Source: Fimbriimonadaceae bacterium
GTDB taxonomy: Bacteria > Armatimonadota > Fimbriimonadia > Fimbriimonadales > Fimbriimonadaceae
Direction: 5' to 3'
Length of the DNA stretch: 64,000 bases
Assembly (NCBI GenBank): GCA_019187105.1
Contig: JABAQM010000001.1
Coordinates: forward strand, 186,001-250,000
The notes under the pieces are model-generated. The model saw nothing but the letters and a program-made list of their open reading frames with translations. It was not told where the DNA came from and did not search any database. This document shows positions 9,643 through 19,245 of the stretch, in pieces. The first letter of the stretch is position 1. Every line of letters begins with the position of its first letter. The translations under genes and the position numbers were made by a program.

Positions 9643-10704
9643 TTAGGCGGCCCGTAACCGCGCCGTCCAAAGCACGGGATGTTCTATCGGCACGCAATGG
9701 GTCTCTTGCGCCGTGCCAGGATGTGACGACTCGACTCGATTCGCCTGCCCGCAGATGCGCAGCTCATTGCCTCGCAGTTCGATCGCCCAGGCTATCGACG
9801 CATTGTAATGCTCGTCCGGCAGCATCGCATTGAGGTCCAGCCACTGATCCGCCGCGCCTGCCCATAGGACAGCTCGGTTGTCACAGGCTTCGGAGCCGTT
9901 CTTGGTGGTGTCCTTGCGACGAACATAGCCGACCTGGAACCCCCCGGAGCCGCCGTGAGCCCTGGCCGTACCAAAACCCTTGGGCGTGATGTCGCGAAAC
10001 GAGTGGGCCGTTCCCTTCCAGATGCCAGCGCGAGCCGTCATGCCACGCCAGGCGACTCCAATCTGCTGCTCCCCATCCATGGCTTGGACCTCGCTCAGGT
10101 GCATCCCATCCGGGCTGAGGTCGACCGCATCACCATCGGCCGTTGGCCAGAGGGTCGCCCGCCCCCTGATATTGCCGGCAAAACTTCGACCATCGGTGGC
10201 CAGCAGCTTCACGTCGCTGGCGGCGGCTATCGTCGCGGGCTCACCTTGCCCGGTCCATACCAAGCCGACGGTCGCCGAAAAGGTTCCCGGCTGTCGATGG
10301 CGCGTCCCGACGCCGATCGTCACCTCCCCATATGCGCTTGTGGCCCACGTGCTCTCGAATGAAGGATCATGCAGGTCCTCGGCCACCAGCCGCCCCGACT
10401 GCAACCTCCATGCCACCGCATGCATGACGGCGTCCTTGCTCCTTTGGTGTCCGGGTATGAGGCTACCGCTCGTTGCACGGCCGGTCGCGACCTCGAAATC
10501 GCGTTCCAGGTCCGGTAGGACGTCGGGCTGTCCCTCCGGCCACCAGCAGCCCAGGCACCTCGCTCTCGCATTTTCTGCCCTTCCCACGGCCTGGCCATCG
10601 CAAAATCCATAGGCTGCGCCCCGAGTCGTGCCTTTGGGCAGCGGAAGGATGGTGACTTTCCAACTATCCGGATCGATACCGGAGACCGCAATTTCCCTAT
10701 CCAT
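9643..10704 (-). CDS. Hypothetical protein with HAF-like repeats
   Basis: This 353-residue protein has no family I can name with certainty. It contains recurring units of the form AVLW...DLNxxLP and ATLWPTADGDAVDLSPDG. These resemble the short repeats of HAF or beta-propeller proteins, in which titles and values alternate with Ala/Gly-rich turns. It lacks a clear signal peptide and has several paired Cys (CLGCWW). AAGGA before the ATG supports the start. It converges on the E2 gene with only 8 bp between the stops. Confidence 0.6.
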   Translation of the reverse strand: MDREIAVSGIDPDSWKVTILPLPKGTTRGAAYGFCDGQAVGRAENARARCLGCWWPEGQPDVLPDLERDFEVATGRATSGSLIPGHQRSKDAVMHAVAWRLQSGRLVAEDLHDPSFESTWATSAYGEVTIGVGTRHRQPGTFSATVGLVWTGQGEPATIAAASDVKLLATDGRSFAGNIRGRATLWPTADGDAVDLSPDGMHLSEVQAMDGEQQIGVAWRGMTARAGIWKGTAHSFRDITPKGFGTARAHGGSGGFQVGYVRRKDTTKNGSEACDNRAVLWAGAADQWLDLNAMLPDEHYNASIAWAIELRGNELRICGQANRVESSHPGTAQETHCVPIEHPVLWTARLRAA

Positions 10705-10845
10705 CTGCGTCCTTATTCCATGTTTTGCCGGCTCAGGCGTCTAAGATGACCCTGCCTAACTCGACGGCTTCCGTCGGCTCGGCTCGGAGCCGGATCCCTT
10801 CGTTCGGGAGTAATCGCTCGTCCGAACCTATAATGAGGGCTGGGC

Positions 10846-12084
10846 ATGCCGATTTTTGAGTATCAGGCCAAAGATGCAGAAGGCAAGCACGTTCGTGGCA
10901 CGATACACGGCGGCTCCATTGATGTCGCTCTCCAGACCCTGGCGACAAAGGGACTGCAGGTCGAATCGCTTGGGGCGATCGAGCAAGGGCTGGAACGAAC
11001 AACCGAGGGAGGAAGCGCCCCGCCGAACATCACATCTGGAAGACCGGTGCTGCAAGCCAACATCGCGGCGCCATTGTTTGAGCGCGTCCCGCTCCCTCAG
11101 CTCGGCTTCTTCTTTCGCCAGGCTGCGGCCTTGCTGGGCGCCGGTGTCGCGCCGAGTCAAGCTTTCGAAACGCTCGCCCGGCAAATGAAAGGCCGCAAGC
11201 TCTCGAGCGTCATTTCAGAACTGAGGCAACACTCGATTGAGGGCAGGCCGATGAGCTTTGGGATGCAGCGCTACCCGGAGGTCTTCAGCCCGCTGATGAT
11301 CGCTCTTGTTCGGGCCGGAGAAGAGGGTGGATTCCTCGTCGACACCCTGAAGACCACCTCCGAATACGTCGAACGGGAAATCGAACTCCGTAATAGTATT
11401 AAGCGGCAGACCTTCTACCCAAAACTGGTCCTTTTCGCCAGCATTGTCATCTTCGGCGGCGCCAACTTCGTCATCCAATCGGCAACCGGAGTCGCCGGAT
11501 CGCTGCCCAATCCCCTGCTGCAGCCGGCTGCCATGTTGATCTGGATTCCTCTGGTCATCGCGGTCGTTCTCTATCTTCGGATTGGACTCCAAAACCAGCG
11601 GCTCAAGTTCGACTTCGACAAGCTGATCACCAAGATTCCCGGCATCGGCGGCGTTGTCCACGGGCTATCGATGGCCAAATTCGGCCGTGCCTTTGGAGCG
11701 TTGTATAAGGGTGGTGTTCCGATTCCCCGTGCCCTTGAGCTTGGCGCCGACGCCTGCGGAAACGAGTTCGTCCGCGCCAGCATCTATCCGGCGGGGGAAG
11801 CCCTGAAGGCAGGTGCAGGCATAACGGAGTCTTTCCGCGCCACGGGGGCGTTCAGCGACATCGTGCTCGACATGTGTTCGGCCGGCGAGATGAGCGGCAA
11901 CTTGGACGAGATGCTGATCAAGGTCTCCGAGTACTACGAAGACGAATGCAAGACGCGCAGCGATCAGATGGCGATGCTGTTTGGCGTTGTCTGCTTGCTC
12001 GCGGTCGGCGTTTACGTGGGCTGGCTGCTTATCCAGGCTTACGGCGGATATGCCTCAAGCCGGGTCGGCGCCGGAGGCGAGTAG
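10846..12084 (+). CDS. pilC: Type IV pilus / type II secretion inner-membrane platform protein (PilC/GspF)
   Basis: This 412-residue polytopic membrane protein is the platform on which the PilB/GspE ATPase acts during pilus or pseudopilus assembly. The start MPIFEYQAKDAEGKHVRG is the family's classic N-terminus. Two GspF domains (about residues 85-210 and 285-405) each carry a membrane helix pair. The motif VRAGEEGG closes the first domain, and CSAGEMSGNLDEML matches it in the second. No ATPase or pilin gene is adjacent. The next gene (DnaJ-like) follows with no gap, and GGAGG at the end of this gene acts as its Shine-Dalgarno. Confidence 0.92.
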   Translation: MPIFEYQAKDAEGKHVRGTIHGGSIDVALQTLATKGLQVESLGAIEQGLERTTEGGSAPPNITSGRPVLQANIAAPLFERVPLPQLGFFFRQAAALLGAGVAPSQAFETLARQMKGRKLSSVISELRQHSIEGRPMSFGMQRYPEVFSPLMIALVRAGEEGGFLVDTLKTTSEYVEREIELRNSIKRQTFYPKLVLFASIVIFGGANFVIQSATGVAGSLPNPLLQPAAMLIWIPLVIAVVLYLRIGLQNQRLKFDFDKLITKIPGIGGVVHGLSMAKFGRAFGALYKGGVPIPRALELGADACGNEFVRASIYPAGEALKAGAGITESFRATGAFSDIVLDMCSAGEMSGNLDEMLIKVSEYYEDECKTRSDQMAMLFGVVCLLAVGVYVGWLLIQAYGGYASSRVGAGGE

Positions 12085-13191
12085 TTGTCCAGATCTCATT
12101 ACGAGATACTTGGAGTTTCCCGAGGCGTCACCGATGCCGAGTTAAAGGCCGCCTATCGGAAGCTGGTGCTGAAATACCACCCCGATCAGTCCAAAGAGCC
12201 CGGAGCGGCCGAGGTCTTTATCTCGATCACCGAAGCCTATCAAGTCCTCTCCGATCCGGAACGTCGCGCCAGCTATAACCGGCTCCTTGACGGCCGCGCT
12301 GGAGAAACCGGAAAGGCAGTTCCAAATCCTAAACCCACGCCCAAGAAGGCGCCCGCACCCGAATATCGCTCTGCCCCCCGAAGGGCGGCTGCGGCACCCG
12401 CCCCGACCGGAGATGTGCTTCACCTCACGGGTTTGATCGGAAAGGGACGGGTCACGGAAGCAGAAGTCCTGGCCCAGCAACTCATTCGAAAGTCACCGAC
12501 CCAACCTCTTCCCTATGCCGTGTTGGGCGACATCGCGCGATCGCGTGGCGACTATCGTGAAGCGGCGAAGCAATACGCTCTGGCGGCCCAAATGGACCCC
12601 CTGAACGACCTGTACCAAAAGCTCCACGAATCTATGCTGGAGCGCGTATCCAATCCACGAGTCACCTCCGCCGGGAAGACTGAAACCAGGGTTCCCGTGG
12701 CGCCGATGGTGGTCGGGCTCGTCACCTCCATTTCCGCATTTGTGTACGCATCGGTTGCAGGCGATCCTGCCATGACGACCCTTGCCCCGATCGACACCTG
12801 GAAGCTTTCGACCTTCTTGGCCCTGATCGTTGCCGGGCTCGCCCTCGGCGTGACCCTCACCATCGCTGGGCTGCTTGATCGCTTCGATGCCATCCAACGC
12901 GGTACCGTCATGCGGCTCACCCCGTCCATCGCGCTGGCAGGCGTGTGCCTGTTCAATTTTTGGCTCGCGCTTGCCGTCTTCCTGTGGATCGGCGTTGCGC
13001 AGAATACGTTCCACCCAGCCACTTCGCGGATGGTCGCCGGAGCGGCTGGGCTCACCTTGACGTTCGTAATGATCGCTCAGCTGGCGGGAAGCCCGATTGG
13101 ACTTCAAGTCCTGCTCTGGGGCGGCAACTGGATCTATCTCTTCGGCTTAATGGGTTGGCTCGTTACCGATAGTCTTACCGTCCGCCGCTAA
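12085..13191 (+). CDS. DnaJ-domain protein with TPR segment and C-terminal membrane helices
   Basis: This 368-residue protein has an N-terminal J domain (residues 1-70) with the Hsp70-stimulating HPD in KYHPDQS. A Pro/Ala-rich linker (about 75-110) and a TPR-like helical segment (about 115-185) follow. The last 170 residues hold about four to five predicted membrane helices. It is not a standard DnaJ: it lacks the G/F region and zinc repeats. The TTG start directly follows the pilC stop codon and is preceded by GGAGG, so the two are co-translated. I infer a membrane-bound co-chaperone linked to pilus or secretion assembly. Confidence 0.8.
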   Translation: MSRSHYEILGVSRGVTDAELKAAYRKLVLKYHPDQSKEPGAAEVFISITEAYQVLSDPERRASYNRLLDGRAGETGKAVPNPKPTPKKAPAPEYRSAPRRAAAAPAPTGDVLHLTGLIGKGRVTEAEVLAQQLIRKSPTQPLPYAVLGDIARSRGDYREAAKQYALAAQMDPLNDLYQKLHESMLERVSNPRVTSAGKTETRVPVAPMVVGLVTSISAFVYASVAGDPAMTTLAPIDTWKLSTFLALIVAGLALGVTLTIAGLLDRFDAIQRGTVMRLTPSIALAGVCLFNFWLALAVFLWIGVAQNTFHPATSRMVAGAAGLTLTFVMIAQLAGSPIGLQVLLWGGNWIYLFGLMGWLVTDSLTVRR

Positions 13192-14534
13192 CGCACCGTC
13201 CAACCGACGACGCGAGCCCGTACGATAATGGTTCGGCTTGGTTGGTCGGGATCGTTGCTCAAAATGGTGATCACTCCCGTCTTGTAGCCCGGCGTGCTCG
13301 TGTCGACTGTCACGGCATGATTATTGCCAGAGCCTCCGGCTTGGTCCGCGAAGCTCCCGCTGGGCACCGAGAATCCACCGGTAACCGACATAGAATAATT
13401 AAGCGATCCGATGCCAGCCGCAGTCCAAAGATTGGTGTCCCCACTGTTGCTCACCTGAAATCCGGCGGAGAGCGTGCCACCTACGAACGTGTTGCCGAGG
13501 TTGATGGACAGTGGTGCGCTCACCTTTGGTGGAACCTTGAGATCAAGGAAAACAGGGATGTGGCCCTGTCCGCTCGCGAGCGCGATGATGGACTCGGCGA
13601 TGTCCTGTCCGACCATGGTGTTGCCCACGGTGCGAAGGGTCCCGTTATAGTTTGAGCCATCGTTGCCCCACGCGCGATAGCTGTGGTTGGAATCATTCCA
13701 CGTGGTCGTGCTGTAGGCTACGTTAGGATTGCCGAGGTAGTCAAAGCCAAAGCCATCGACCAGGGAAGACGACAGCAGGATCTGGTCGAAGCGATCGTCC
13801 ATCTGAGTTGCCGGGTCCTGGGTGTGGACGAATCTGAATGACGACGAGTTGTTCCACGAACCTGGCGTCTTGATCGGATCGAAAAAGCGACCGCTGTTAT
13901 CCGCTTGTGAGCCGACGAGCTCCTGATAGGCGGGTTCGCTGGAGCCCTGGATATTGAAATCGCCAGCGACCAGAAACGCCCAGCCGGGACTGAGAGATTC
14001 GGCGTCGTTGCGGATCTTCTGGGCCTCGATCAGCCGGCGCGAGAGGTCGGAGTCGGCCGTACCGGCCTTCATATGGGTGCTGTAGCAGGCAAGCGACGCT
14101 CCGGCGCCGCCGTAACCGACGGGCCTCACATCATATCGCATGATGTTTCGCGGCTGATTGTTCGAAGCGCCGCTTCCGGCCGAGACGATGGTGTAACCAA
14201 GGAATTGGACGCGGCCTGCGCGATAGAAAAATGCAGAATCCGTGTCCGCTCCGTTGACGAAGGTCGCCGACTGCCAATCCCCGGGGCTGCCAGGAGCCGA
14301 GTTCAGGGCGTTCCTGAAGTCGCTAACCGACGTCGCCGAGAGGAACTCCTGAACGATGATCACATCGGCACTGACGGACCGGCCCTGAAAACTATCGTAA
14401 TAGCATGTTTGAATTGCGGGGACTTGTCCGCCCGCATAGTTGGAAATGTTGTGCGTGACGACACGAAGCTGGGCAAAGGCCAGGCCACTTGACATGCATG
14501 CGCAAGCCACCGTTAAACGCAAGTTGATAGACAA
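13188..14534 (-). CDS. Secreted endonuclease/exonuclease/phosphatase-family protein with C-terminal choice-of-anchor-D domain
   Basis: This EEP-superfamily protein of 448 residues begins with a signal peptide ([21 protein letters not shown]). Family metal and catalytic motifs are visible: [20 protein letters not shown] and [13 protein letters not shown]. The last 110 residues form an Ig-like choice-of-anchor D / ASPM-SPD2-Hydin domain ([20 protein letters not shown]). Substrate could be DNA or a phospho-compound. I chose the TTG at 14534 because GGGAGAGAG lies just upstream and it gives a proper signal peptide. An in-frame TTG at 14576 is a longer option. The stop overlaps the convergent dnaJ-like stop by 4 bp. 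Confidence 0.8.
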   Translation of the reverse strand: MSINLRLTVACACMSSGLAFAQLRVVTHNISNYAGGQVPAIQTCYYDSFQGRSVSADVIIVQEFLSATSVSDFRNALNSAPGSPGDWQSATFVNGADTDSAFFYRAGRVQFLGYTIVSAGSGASNNQPRNIMRYDVRPVGYGGAGASLACYSTHMKAGTADSDLSRRLIEAQKIRNDAESLSPGWAFLVAGDFNIQGSSEPAYQELVGSQADNSGRFFDPIKTPGSWNNSSSFRFVHTQDPATQMDDRFDQILLSSSLVDGFGFDYLGNPNVAYSTTTWNDSNHSYRAWGNDGSNYNGTLRTVGNTMVGQDIAESIIALASGQGHIPVFLDLKVPPKVSAPLSINLGNTFVGGTLSAGFQVSNSGDTNLWTAAGIGSLNYSMSVTGGFSVPSGSFADQAGGSGNNHAVTVDTSTPGYKTGVITILSNDPDQPSRTIIVRARVVGWTVR

Positions 14535-14593
14535 GACTCTCTCCCAAACACCCGCTGCTCTCTTCAGCGGGATCAATAAAATTGTACGAGATT

Positions 14594-14670
14594 TGGTCGG
14601 GGCGACAGGATTTGAACCTGCGACCTACTGCTCCCAAAGCAGCCGCGCTACCAAGCTGCGCTACGCCCCG
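14594..14670 (-). tRNA. tRNA-Pro (anticodon UGG)
   Basis: The minus strand folds as a complete cloverleaf. The 7-bp acceptor stem is CGGGGCG/CGCCCCG, the anticodon loop is TTTGGGA with anticodon TGG (reads CCA/CCN), and the T-loop is GGTTCAAATCC. The discriminator base is A and CCA is encoded. With CCA it is 77 nt long. Confidence 0.96.
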
Positions 14671-14795
14671 TCTCGAAGCAAGAGGATACCGGGTTGGGCC
14701 GCCATCGGGTATCTTTGACGCCAACAGAGTGGCGGCCGAAGCGATACCGGTCGCTGCAGCAGGGAAGCTGAAACTCGGGGGTTTATTCCAACACC

Positions 14796-17700
14796 ATGTT
14801 ATCCAAGATATTGTCGTTGAAAGACGTTGTGAGGTTGCGCCCGGCAGGGTTATTGACCCTCCTTATGATGGCGCTCGCACCGGTCGCCTTCGCCTCTGGC
14901 GGAGAAAACATCAGACTACAGTTCACGGCGTCTGACCGGAACTACCTCTTCGCATCGCTCGCCTTCGGCGTCCTCGCCTGCGTGGTGGCGTGGATGTACA
15001 TGAAGAAGCTGATGGCGCTTTCGCCTGGCAACGAAAAAATGCAGGAAGTCGGCGCCGCAATTCAGCAAGGCGCTATGGCCTATCTGAGACGCCAGATCAA
15101 CACGATGCTTAAGTTCGTCGTGCTGCTCATGATTGGCCTGTTCTTCCTCTACAACGGCCAGTTTGGCTGGCAGATCGCCGCATGGCTTTGCGTCTGTTTC
15201 TTCGCCGGTGTGGCCGCCTCTTATATTGCCGGCTTTCTCGGCATGAAAATGGCAGTTGCGGGTAACACCCGAACGGCGCACGCAGCCCTTACCTCCTACA
15301 AGAATGCACTCGAAATCGCCTTCCGAAGCGGCGCCGTAGCCGGCCTGTTTACGGTCGGCATGGGCCTCATTGGCGCAACCCTCATCTTCCTGTTCGCCAA
15401 TGAGAACGCGATGAAGCTCCTCATTGGATTTGGCTTCGGTGGCTCTCTCGCCGCGTTGTTTATGCGCGTTGGTGGTGGGATCTTTACCAAGGCTGCCGAC
15501 GTGGGCGCGGACTTGGTTGGCAAGGTTGAGGCCGGGATTCCCGAAGACGACCCGCGCAATCCAGCCGTTATCGCCGACAACGTCGGTGACAATGTCGGCG
15601 ACTGCGCTGGCATGGCCGCTGACATTTTCGAATCTTATGAAGTGACGCTTGTCGCCGCCATCGTGCTCGGCGCGGCCACAGCTGCGATTTTCGAGCCGGC
15701 GATGTGGATGAAGCTGATTCTGTTCGCCCTGATGGCTCGCGGTGTCGGCATTCTTGCTTCGATCATCGGCATCTGGACGATGAAGGGCAGCGACGACCTA
15801 AAGTCGGATCCGCTCCACTCGATTAGCAAGGGCTTCAAATTCTCGGCCGCACTTGCCGTTGTCGGTACAGGAATCCTTGCCTTCCTAATGATGGGCGGCT
15901 TGGGAGACAAAGTCGTCAGCAACAAGCTTATCTCGATCGACGAGCATCAGCGAAACGAGTTCCGACTCGTCAAGGACGTTCAAGCCGAAATCGCCAAACG
16001 CGAGAAAAAGGACGTCCTCGAAGTCACTCAGCAAGAGATTCAGGACGACGAGCGGATTAAGAAAGCCGGCCTGGGCAAGGTGCCTGCGCCAGCCGATCCG
16101 ACCAAGCGGGATCCCAATGCGCCGCAAGACTTCTCCTACATCGTCCAGCGAGCCATGCAGATGGATCTCGAAAAGGAGCCCAAGCTGCCCTCAACGTCCG
16201 GCTGGCGCGTAGTCGACTTCAACGACGAAAACAACCCGGTACTGAAGTACACGGTTATGAAGCCGCCAACCCCAGAGTCGCCAAAACCGGAATACACCAA
16301 TTTCCGCGAACTCCACGCGGAGAAAGGTCCGGACGGCAAGTGGGTTCAAAAGCCGATCATCGTTTACAAGCTTCGCGTGACCCAGACTCCGCCTTCGCCC
16401 CCTGTCGAGAAGGGTAAGCCGGCTCCCCCGGCGCCAGAGCCTGTGACTCAGGAGCGATACTACGGTCCCTTCCAGCAGGCCTTCTTCGATAAGCAGATCG
16501 AAGACGCCATGAAGGCACAGCCTGGAAACCTGAAGATCGAGAAGGTCGAGGGTGAGACCAAGTACGTCAAGCTGTACCAAAACAACGAAGGCGAAATCAT
16601 GCTGGGCGTGGAGAACGTCACGGGCGAACCCCATCGCCTCGGCATGGTCCAATCGCAGTCCTACTTCAAGCCCGATGTGGCGCTGATTCAATCGATCGTC
16701 GCCGAGCGCGAGAAGGATCCGATGAACAGCCGCCAGATGCCGCAGGAATATCGGATGGGTATCGCCACCGTCGAGCACAAGCCGGTTGAGTGGTGGCAGT
16801 TCTTCGCTTGCATCTTCTTTGGCATCGCCATGGCGTTCGCCATCGAAAAACTGACTGATTACTATGTATCGACAGGCAGGAAGCCGGTAAACGAAGTCGC
16901 GCAGGTCGCAACCGCGGGACCGGCGCCGATGATCATCCAGGGCTTTGCCCTCGGAAAGGAATCGAGTGTCTTCTCGGTCTTCGCGATCGTCATTGCGCTC
17001 CTCTTCCCGATGTTCATCTTCCCGCCCGCACAATACGGTGGGTACCTGCTGAGCTTCTACGGCATCGCGCTGGTTGGACTCGGCCTGCTCACCACGACAG
17101 GCTACATCCTCGCGATGGACACCTTCGGACCGATCTCGGATAACGCCCAGGGCGTGTTCGAAATGTCCGGTGCCGGGCACGAGCATCCGGAGGCTTCGCG
17201 TGCAGTCCAGCGGCTCGACGCCGCAGGCAACACCACGAAGGCGCTGACGAAAGGCTTCGCGATTGCGACTGCCGTTGTTGCCGCCGTTGCACTCTTCCAC
17301 TCCTATATCGAAGGCGCCAAGCTCGCCGACGTCGGCCTTCGCCTGGAGGTCCCCGAGATCTTCCTTGGCCTCATGATCGGCGGCGCCGCGCCTTATCTGT
17401 TCTCTGCCTTCTCGATCAATGCGGTCGGTCGCGCTTCGTTCCAGCTGATTAACGAAGTCCGACGCCAGTTCCGCGAAGATCCAGGCATCATGGCCGGAAC
17501 GAGCAAGCCAAACTACGGCCGTTGCGTCGACATCGTCACTGCTGCGGCACAGAAAGAGCTCCTGGGACCGGGAATCCTCGCGATCTCACTCCCTGCGCTC
17601 GTGGGCTTCGGCTTCTCGATCGGCAAGGAGTACACCGTCATCGGTGGACAGCAATACAATCTCGTAGGCGCTCAGGCCCTTGGCGGATTCCTTGCTGGAG

Positions 17701-18116
17701 CGATCCTCAGCGGTCAACTCCTGGCTGTCCTGCTTGCCAACTCAGGTGGTATCTGGGACAATGCCAAGAAGCTGATCGAAGACGGTATGCACGGCGGTAA
17801 AGGCACTGAGGCTCATAAGGCAGGCGTCGTCTGCGACACCGTTGGGGATCCGTTCAAGGACACCGCTGGCCCGGCGCTAAACCCGCTGATCAAGGTCATG
17901 AACCTCTTCGCCCTGCTGGTTGCTCCGTACGTGATCTTGCCGCTGTCGAATGCGGTCCTGATCAGCATCACCGCAGCTTCCCTTTTCCTCCTGATCCTCG
18001 CGATCTGGGTGTCGAAGCGAGGTTCGCTGGCCAGCGAAATGACCGCACTCACCGGCGGCGGCGACTCGGGAACCCCGATCACCCCCGACCGGGAGCCGGT
18101 CGAGTCTCCCGCCTAA
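14796..18116 (+). CDS. hppA: Membrane-bound ion-translocating pyrophosphatase with large extracytoplasmic insertion
   Basis: This M-PPase couples PPi hydrolysis to H+ or Na+ export. Active-site motifs are intact: DVGADLVGKVE, EDDPRNPAVIADNVGDNVGD (about 250-270) and the C-terminal DTVGDPFKDTAGP. GNTTKALTKG (about 813) has Lys where K+-dependent enzymes have Ala, so it should be K+-independent. At 1106 residues it is some 300 longer than usual (about 650-850). The excess is a Pro- and charge-rich block at about residues 370-663, between LAFLMMGG and EWWQFFACIFF, in the loop after helix 8, which faces outward. The N-terminus looks like a signal sequence (LLTLLMMALAPVAFA). Reading frame is continuous, so this is not a fusion by frameshift. 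Ion choice cannot be read reliably. Confidence 0.95.
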   Translation: MLSKILSLKDVVRLRPAGLLTLLMMALAPVAFASGGENIRLQFTASDRNYLFASLAFGVLACVVAWMYMKKLMALSPGNEKMQEVGAAIQQGAMAYLRRQINTMLKFVVLLMIGLFFLYNGQFGWQIAAWLCVCFFAGVAASYIAGFLGMKMAVAGNTRTAHAALTSYKNALEIAFRSGAVAGLFTVGMGLIGATLIFLFANENAMKLLIGFGFGGSLAALFMRVGGGIFTKAADVGADLVGKVEAGIPEDDPRNPAVIADNVGDNVGDCAGMAADIFESYEVTLVAAIVLGAATAAIFEPAMWMKLILFALMARGVGILASIIGIWTMKGSDDLKSDPLHSISKGFKFSAALAVVGTGILAFLMMGGLGDKVVSNKLISIDEHQRNEFRLVKDVQAEIAKREKKDVLEVTQQEIQDDERIKKAGLGKVPAPADPTKRDPNAPQDFSYIVQRAMQMDLEKEPKLPSTSGWRVVDFNDENNPVLKYTVMKPPTPESPKPEYTNFRELHAEKGPDGKWVQKPIIVYKLRVTQTPPSPPVEKGKPAPPAPEPVTQERYYGPFQQAFFDKQIEDAMKAQPGNLKIEKVEGETKYVKLYQNNEGEIMLGVENVTGEPHRLGMVQSQSYFKPDVALIQSIVAEREKDPMNSRQMPQEYRMGIATVEHKPVEWWQFFACIFFGIAMAFAIEKLTDYYVSTGRKPVNEVAQVATAGPAPMIIQGFALGKESSVFSVFAIVIALLFPMFIFPPAQYGGYLLSFYGIALVGLGLLTTTGYILAMDTFGPISDNAQGVFEMSGAGHEHPEASRAVQRLDAAGNTTKALTKGFAIATAVVAAVALFHSYIEGAKLADVGLRLEVPEIFLGLMIGGAAPYLFSAFSINAVGRASFQLINEVRRQFREDPGIMAGTSKPNYGRCVDIVTAAAQKELLGPGILAISLPALVGFGFSIGKEYTVIGGQQYNLVGAQALGGFLAGAILSGQLLAVLLANSGGIWDNAKKLIEDGMHGGKGTEAHKAGVVCDTVGDPFKDTAGPALNPLIKVMNLFALLVAPYVILPLSNAVLISITAASLFLLILAIWVSKRGSLASEMTALTGGGDSGTPITPDREPVESPA

Positions 18117-18133
18117 CCTACCCCTGGTCACTC

Positions 18134-18164
18134 GCCCCGACTGAGCTTTCAGTCGGGGCTTTGT
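18134..18164 (+). terminator. Rho-independent terminator after hppA
   Basis: A perfect 11-bp stem (GCCCCGACTGA / TCAGTCGGGGC) with a 4-nt loop is followed by a short T-rich run. It begins 18 bp after the hppA stop. Confidence 0.85.
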
Positions 18165-18178
18165 GTCAGTATGGGTCC

Positions 18179-18418
18179 ATGGCCGATCCAAAAGACGTCG
18201 AAGCTACCAAGCTCGTGCGGCGCGAATTCAACCGGCGGGCGATCGACACAACGATGGCCGACATCCGCGTCATGCATGGCGTTGTTTACATTCGAGGCAC
18301 GATCAAGCCGATGCGAGGCGGTGGAGATCCAAAGGGCGAAGTCGAGCTTATTGTCCGCGTGCTGCGCACCAAGCCTGAAATTCGCGATGTTGTCGTGGAC
18401 GCGACCTTTAGGACCTAA
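18179..18418 (+). CDS. Small BON-like domain protein
   Basis: This 79-residue protein has the alpha/beta pattern of a BON domain. TTMADIRVMHGVVYIRGTI corresponds to the strand that places 'V.L.G.V', and it ends EIRDVVVDATFR. BON domains bind lipids or peptidoglycan in larger proteins. Here it stands alone with no signal peptide, so it is probably cytoplasmic. The ATG was chosen over an in-frame TTG at 18161 that falls inside the preceding terminator. Its stop overlaps the convergent parB stop by a few bases. Confidence 0.6.
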   Translation: MADPKDVEATKLVRREFNRRAIDTTMADIRVMHGVVYIRGTIKPMRGGGDPKGEVELIVRVLRTKPEIRDVVVDATFRT

Positions 18419-19245
18419 AGCTCGACGCCCAGCAGATCGCAGAGTCGCGTCAAGTCTTCCTCGCCGTAGTAGGTGAACTCGATCTTGTTCGCCTTTATCC
18501 GCACGGTGGTACCAAATCGATCCGACAGGGAATCCTGCACGGCAGCCAGATCCGGATCGAAGCTCGCGTTCCTGGTGGTCTTGGCCGCCGACTGTTTTCT
18601 TTCGGAAGGACGGGCCAACTGTTCGGCTTCGCGGACGCTTAAGGCATTTCGAACGATGGTCTCAAGAATGCGCAGTTGGCGCGGCTCTCCGTCTGCCATC
18701 AGAATTGCCCGCGCGTGCCCTTCCGATATCGTGCCCTGCTCGAGGGCACTTCGTACCTCTATAGGCAGTTTCAGAAGACGCAACGTATTCGCGATAGCCG
18801 TACGTGACTTCCCTACTCTGGCCGCTACGTCCTCCTGGCGAAGTCCAAACTCATCGACCAGCCGCTGGTAGGCCAACGCGCACTCGAGAGCCGAGATGTC
18901 CTCACGCTGAACATTCTCGATGAGCGACATCTCGAGCATGAGCTGGTTGTTCGCCGACCGAATGATCACCGGAACCACGTTCAGACCGAGCAACTTGGCT
19001 GCCCTTAAACGCCGCTCGCCGGCAATCAGCTCATAACGACCTTCTGCAATCGGCCTGACGAGCAGGGGCTGAATGATGCCGACCTCCTGGATCGAATCCG
19101 CTAGCTCCCGTATCGAAGCTTCATGGAAGGCTGTGCGGGGCTGTCGAGGGTTGGGAATGATCGCAGACAGCGGCAGTTCAAGCTCAGTGCCGTCAGATTG
19201 CTCGGCGACCAGTTGGGCGAGACCCTTTCCTAAGCCGCGACGCAT
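18415..19245 (-). CDS. parB: Chromosome partitioning protein ParB/Spo0J
   Basis: This 276-residue CTP-dependent clamp protein loads at parS sites and spreads. The N-terminal ParB/sulfiredoxin domain carries the CTP-binding motif GERRLRAAKLLG (about residues 75-86). The helix-turn-helix follows (RQEDVAARVGKSRTAIANTLRLLKL region), then ISEGHARAIL and a C-terminal dimer domain. It overlaps the parA stop by 16 bp, the usual soj-spo0J operon. I did not find a canonical parS (TGTTTCACGTGAAACA type) in this window. Confidence 0.96.
   Translation of the reverse strand: MRRGLGKGLAQLVAEQSDGTELELPLSAIIPNPRQPRTAFHEASIRELADSIQEVGIIQPLLVRPIAEGRYELIAGERRLRAAKLLGLNVVPVIIRSANNQLMLEMSLIENVQREDISALECALAYQRLVDEFGLRQEDVAARVGKSRTAIANTLRLLKLPIEVRSALEQGTISEGHARAILMADGEPRQLRILETIVRNALSVREAEQLARPSERKQSAAKTTRNASFDPDLAAVQDSLSDRFGTTVRIKANKIEFTYYGEEDLTRLCDLLGVEL

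Noticed and set aside
16191-17300. 369-residue minus-strand frame inside hppA
   Set aside because: It is antisense to conserved pyrophosphatase code. GC-rich third positions create such frames.
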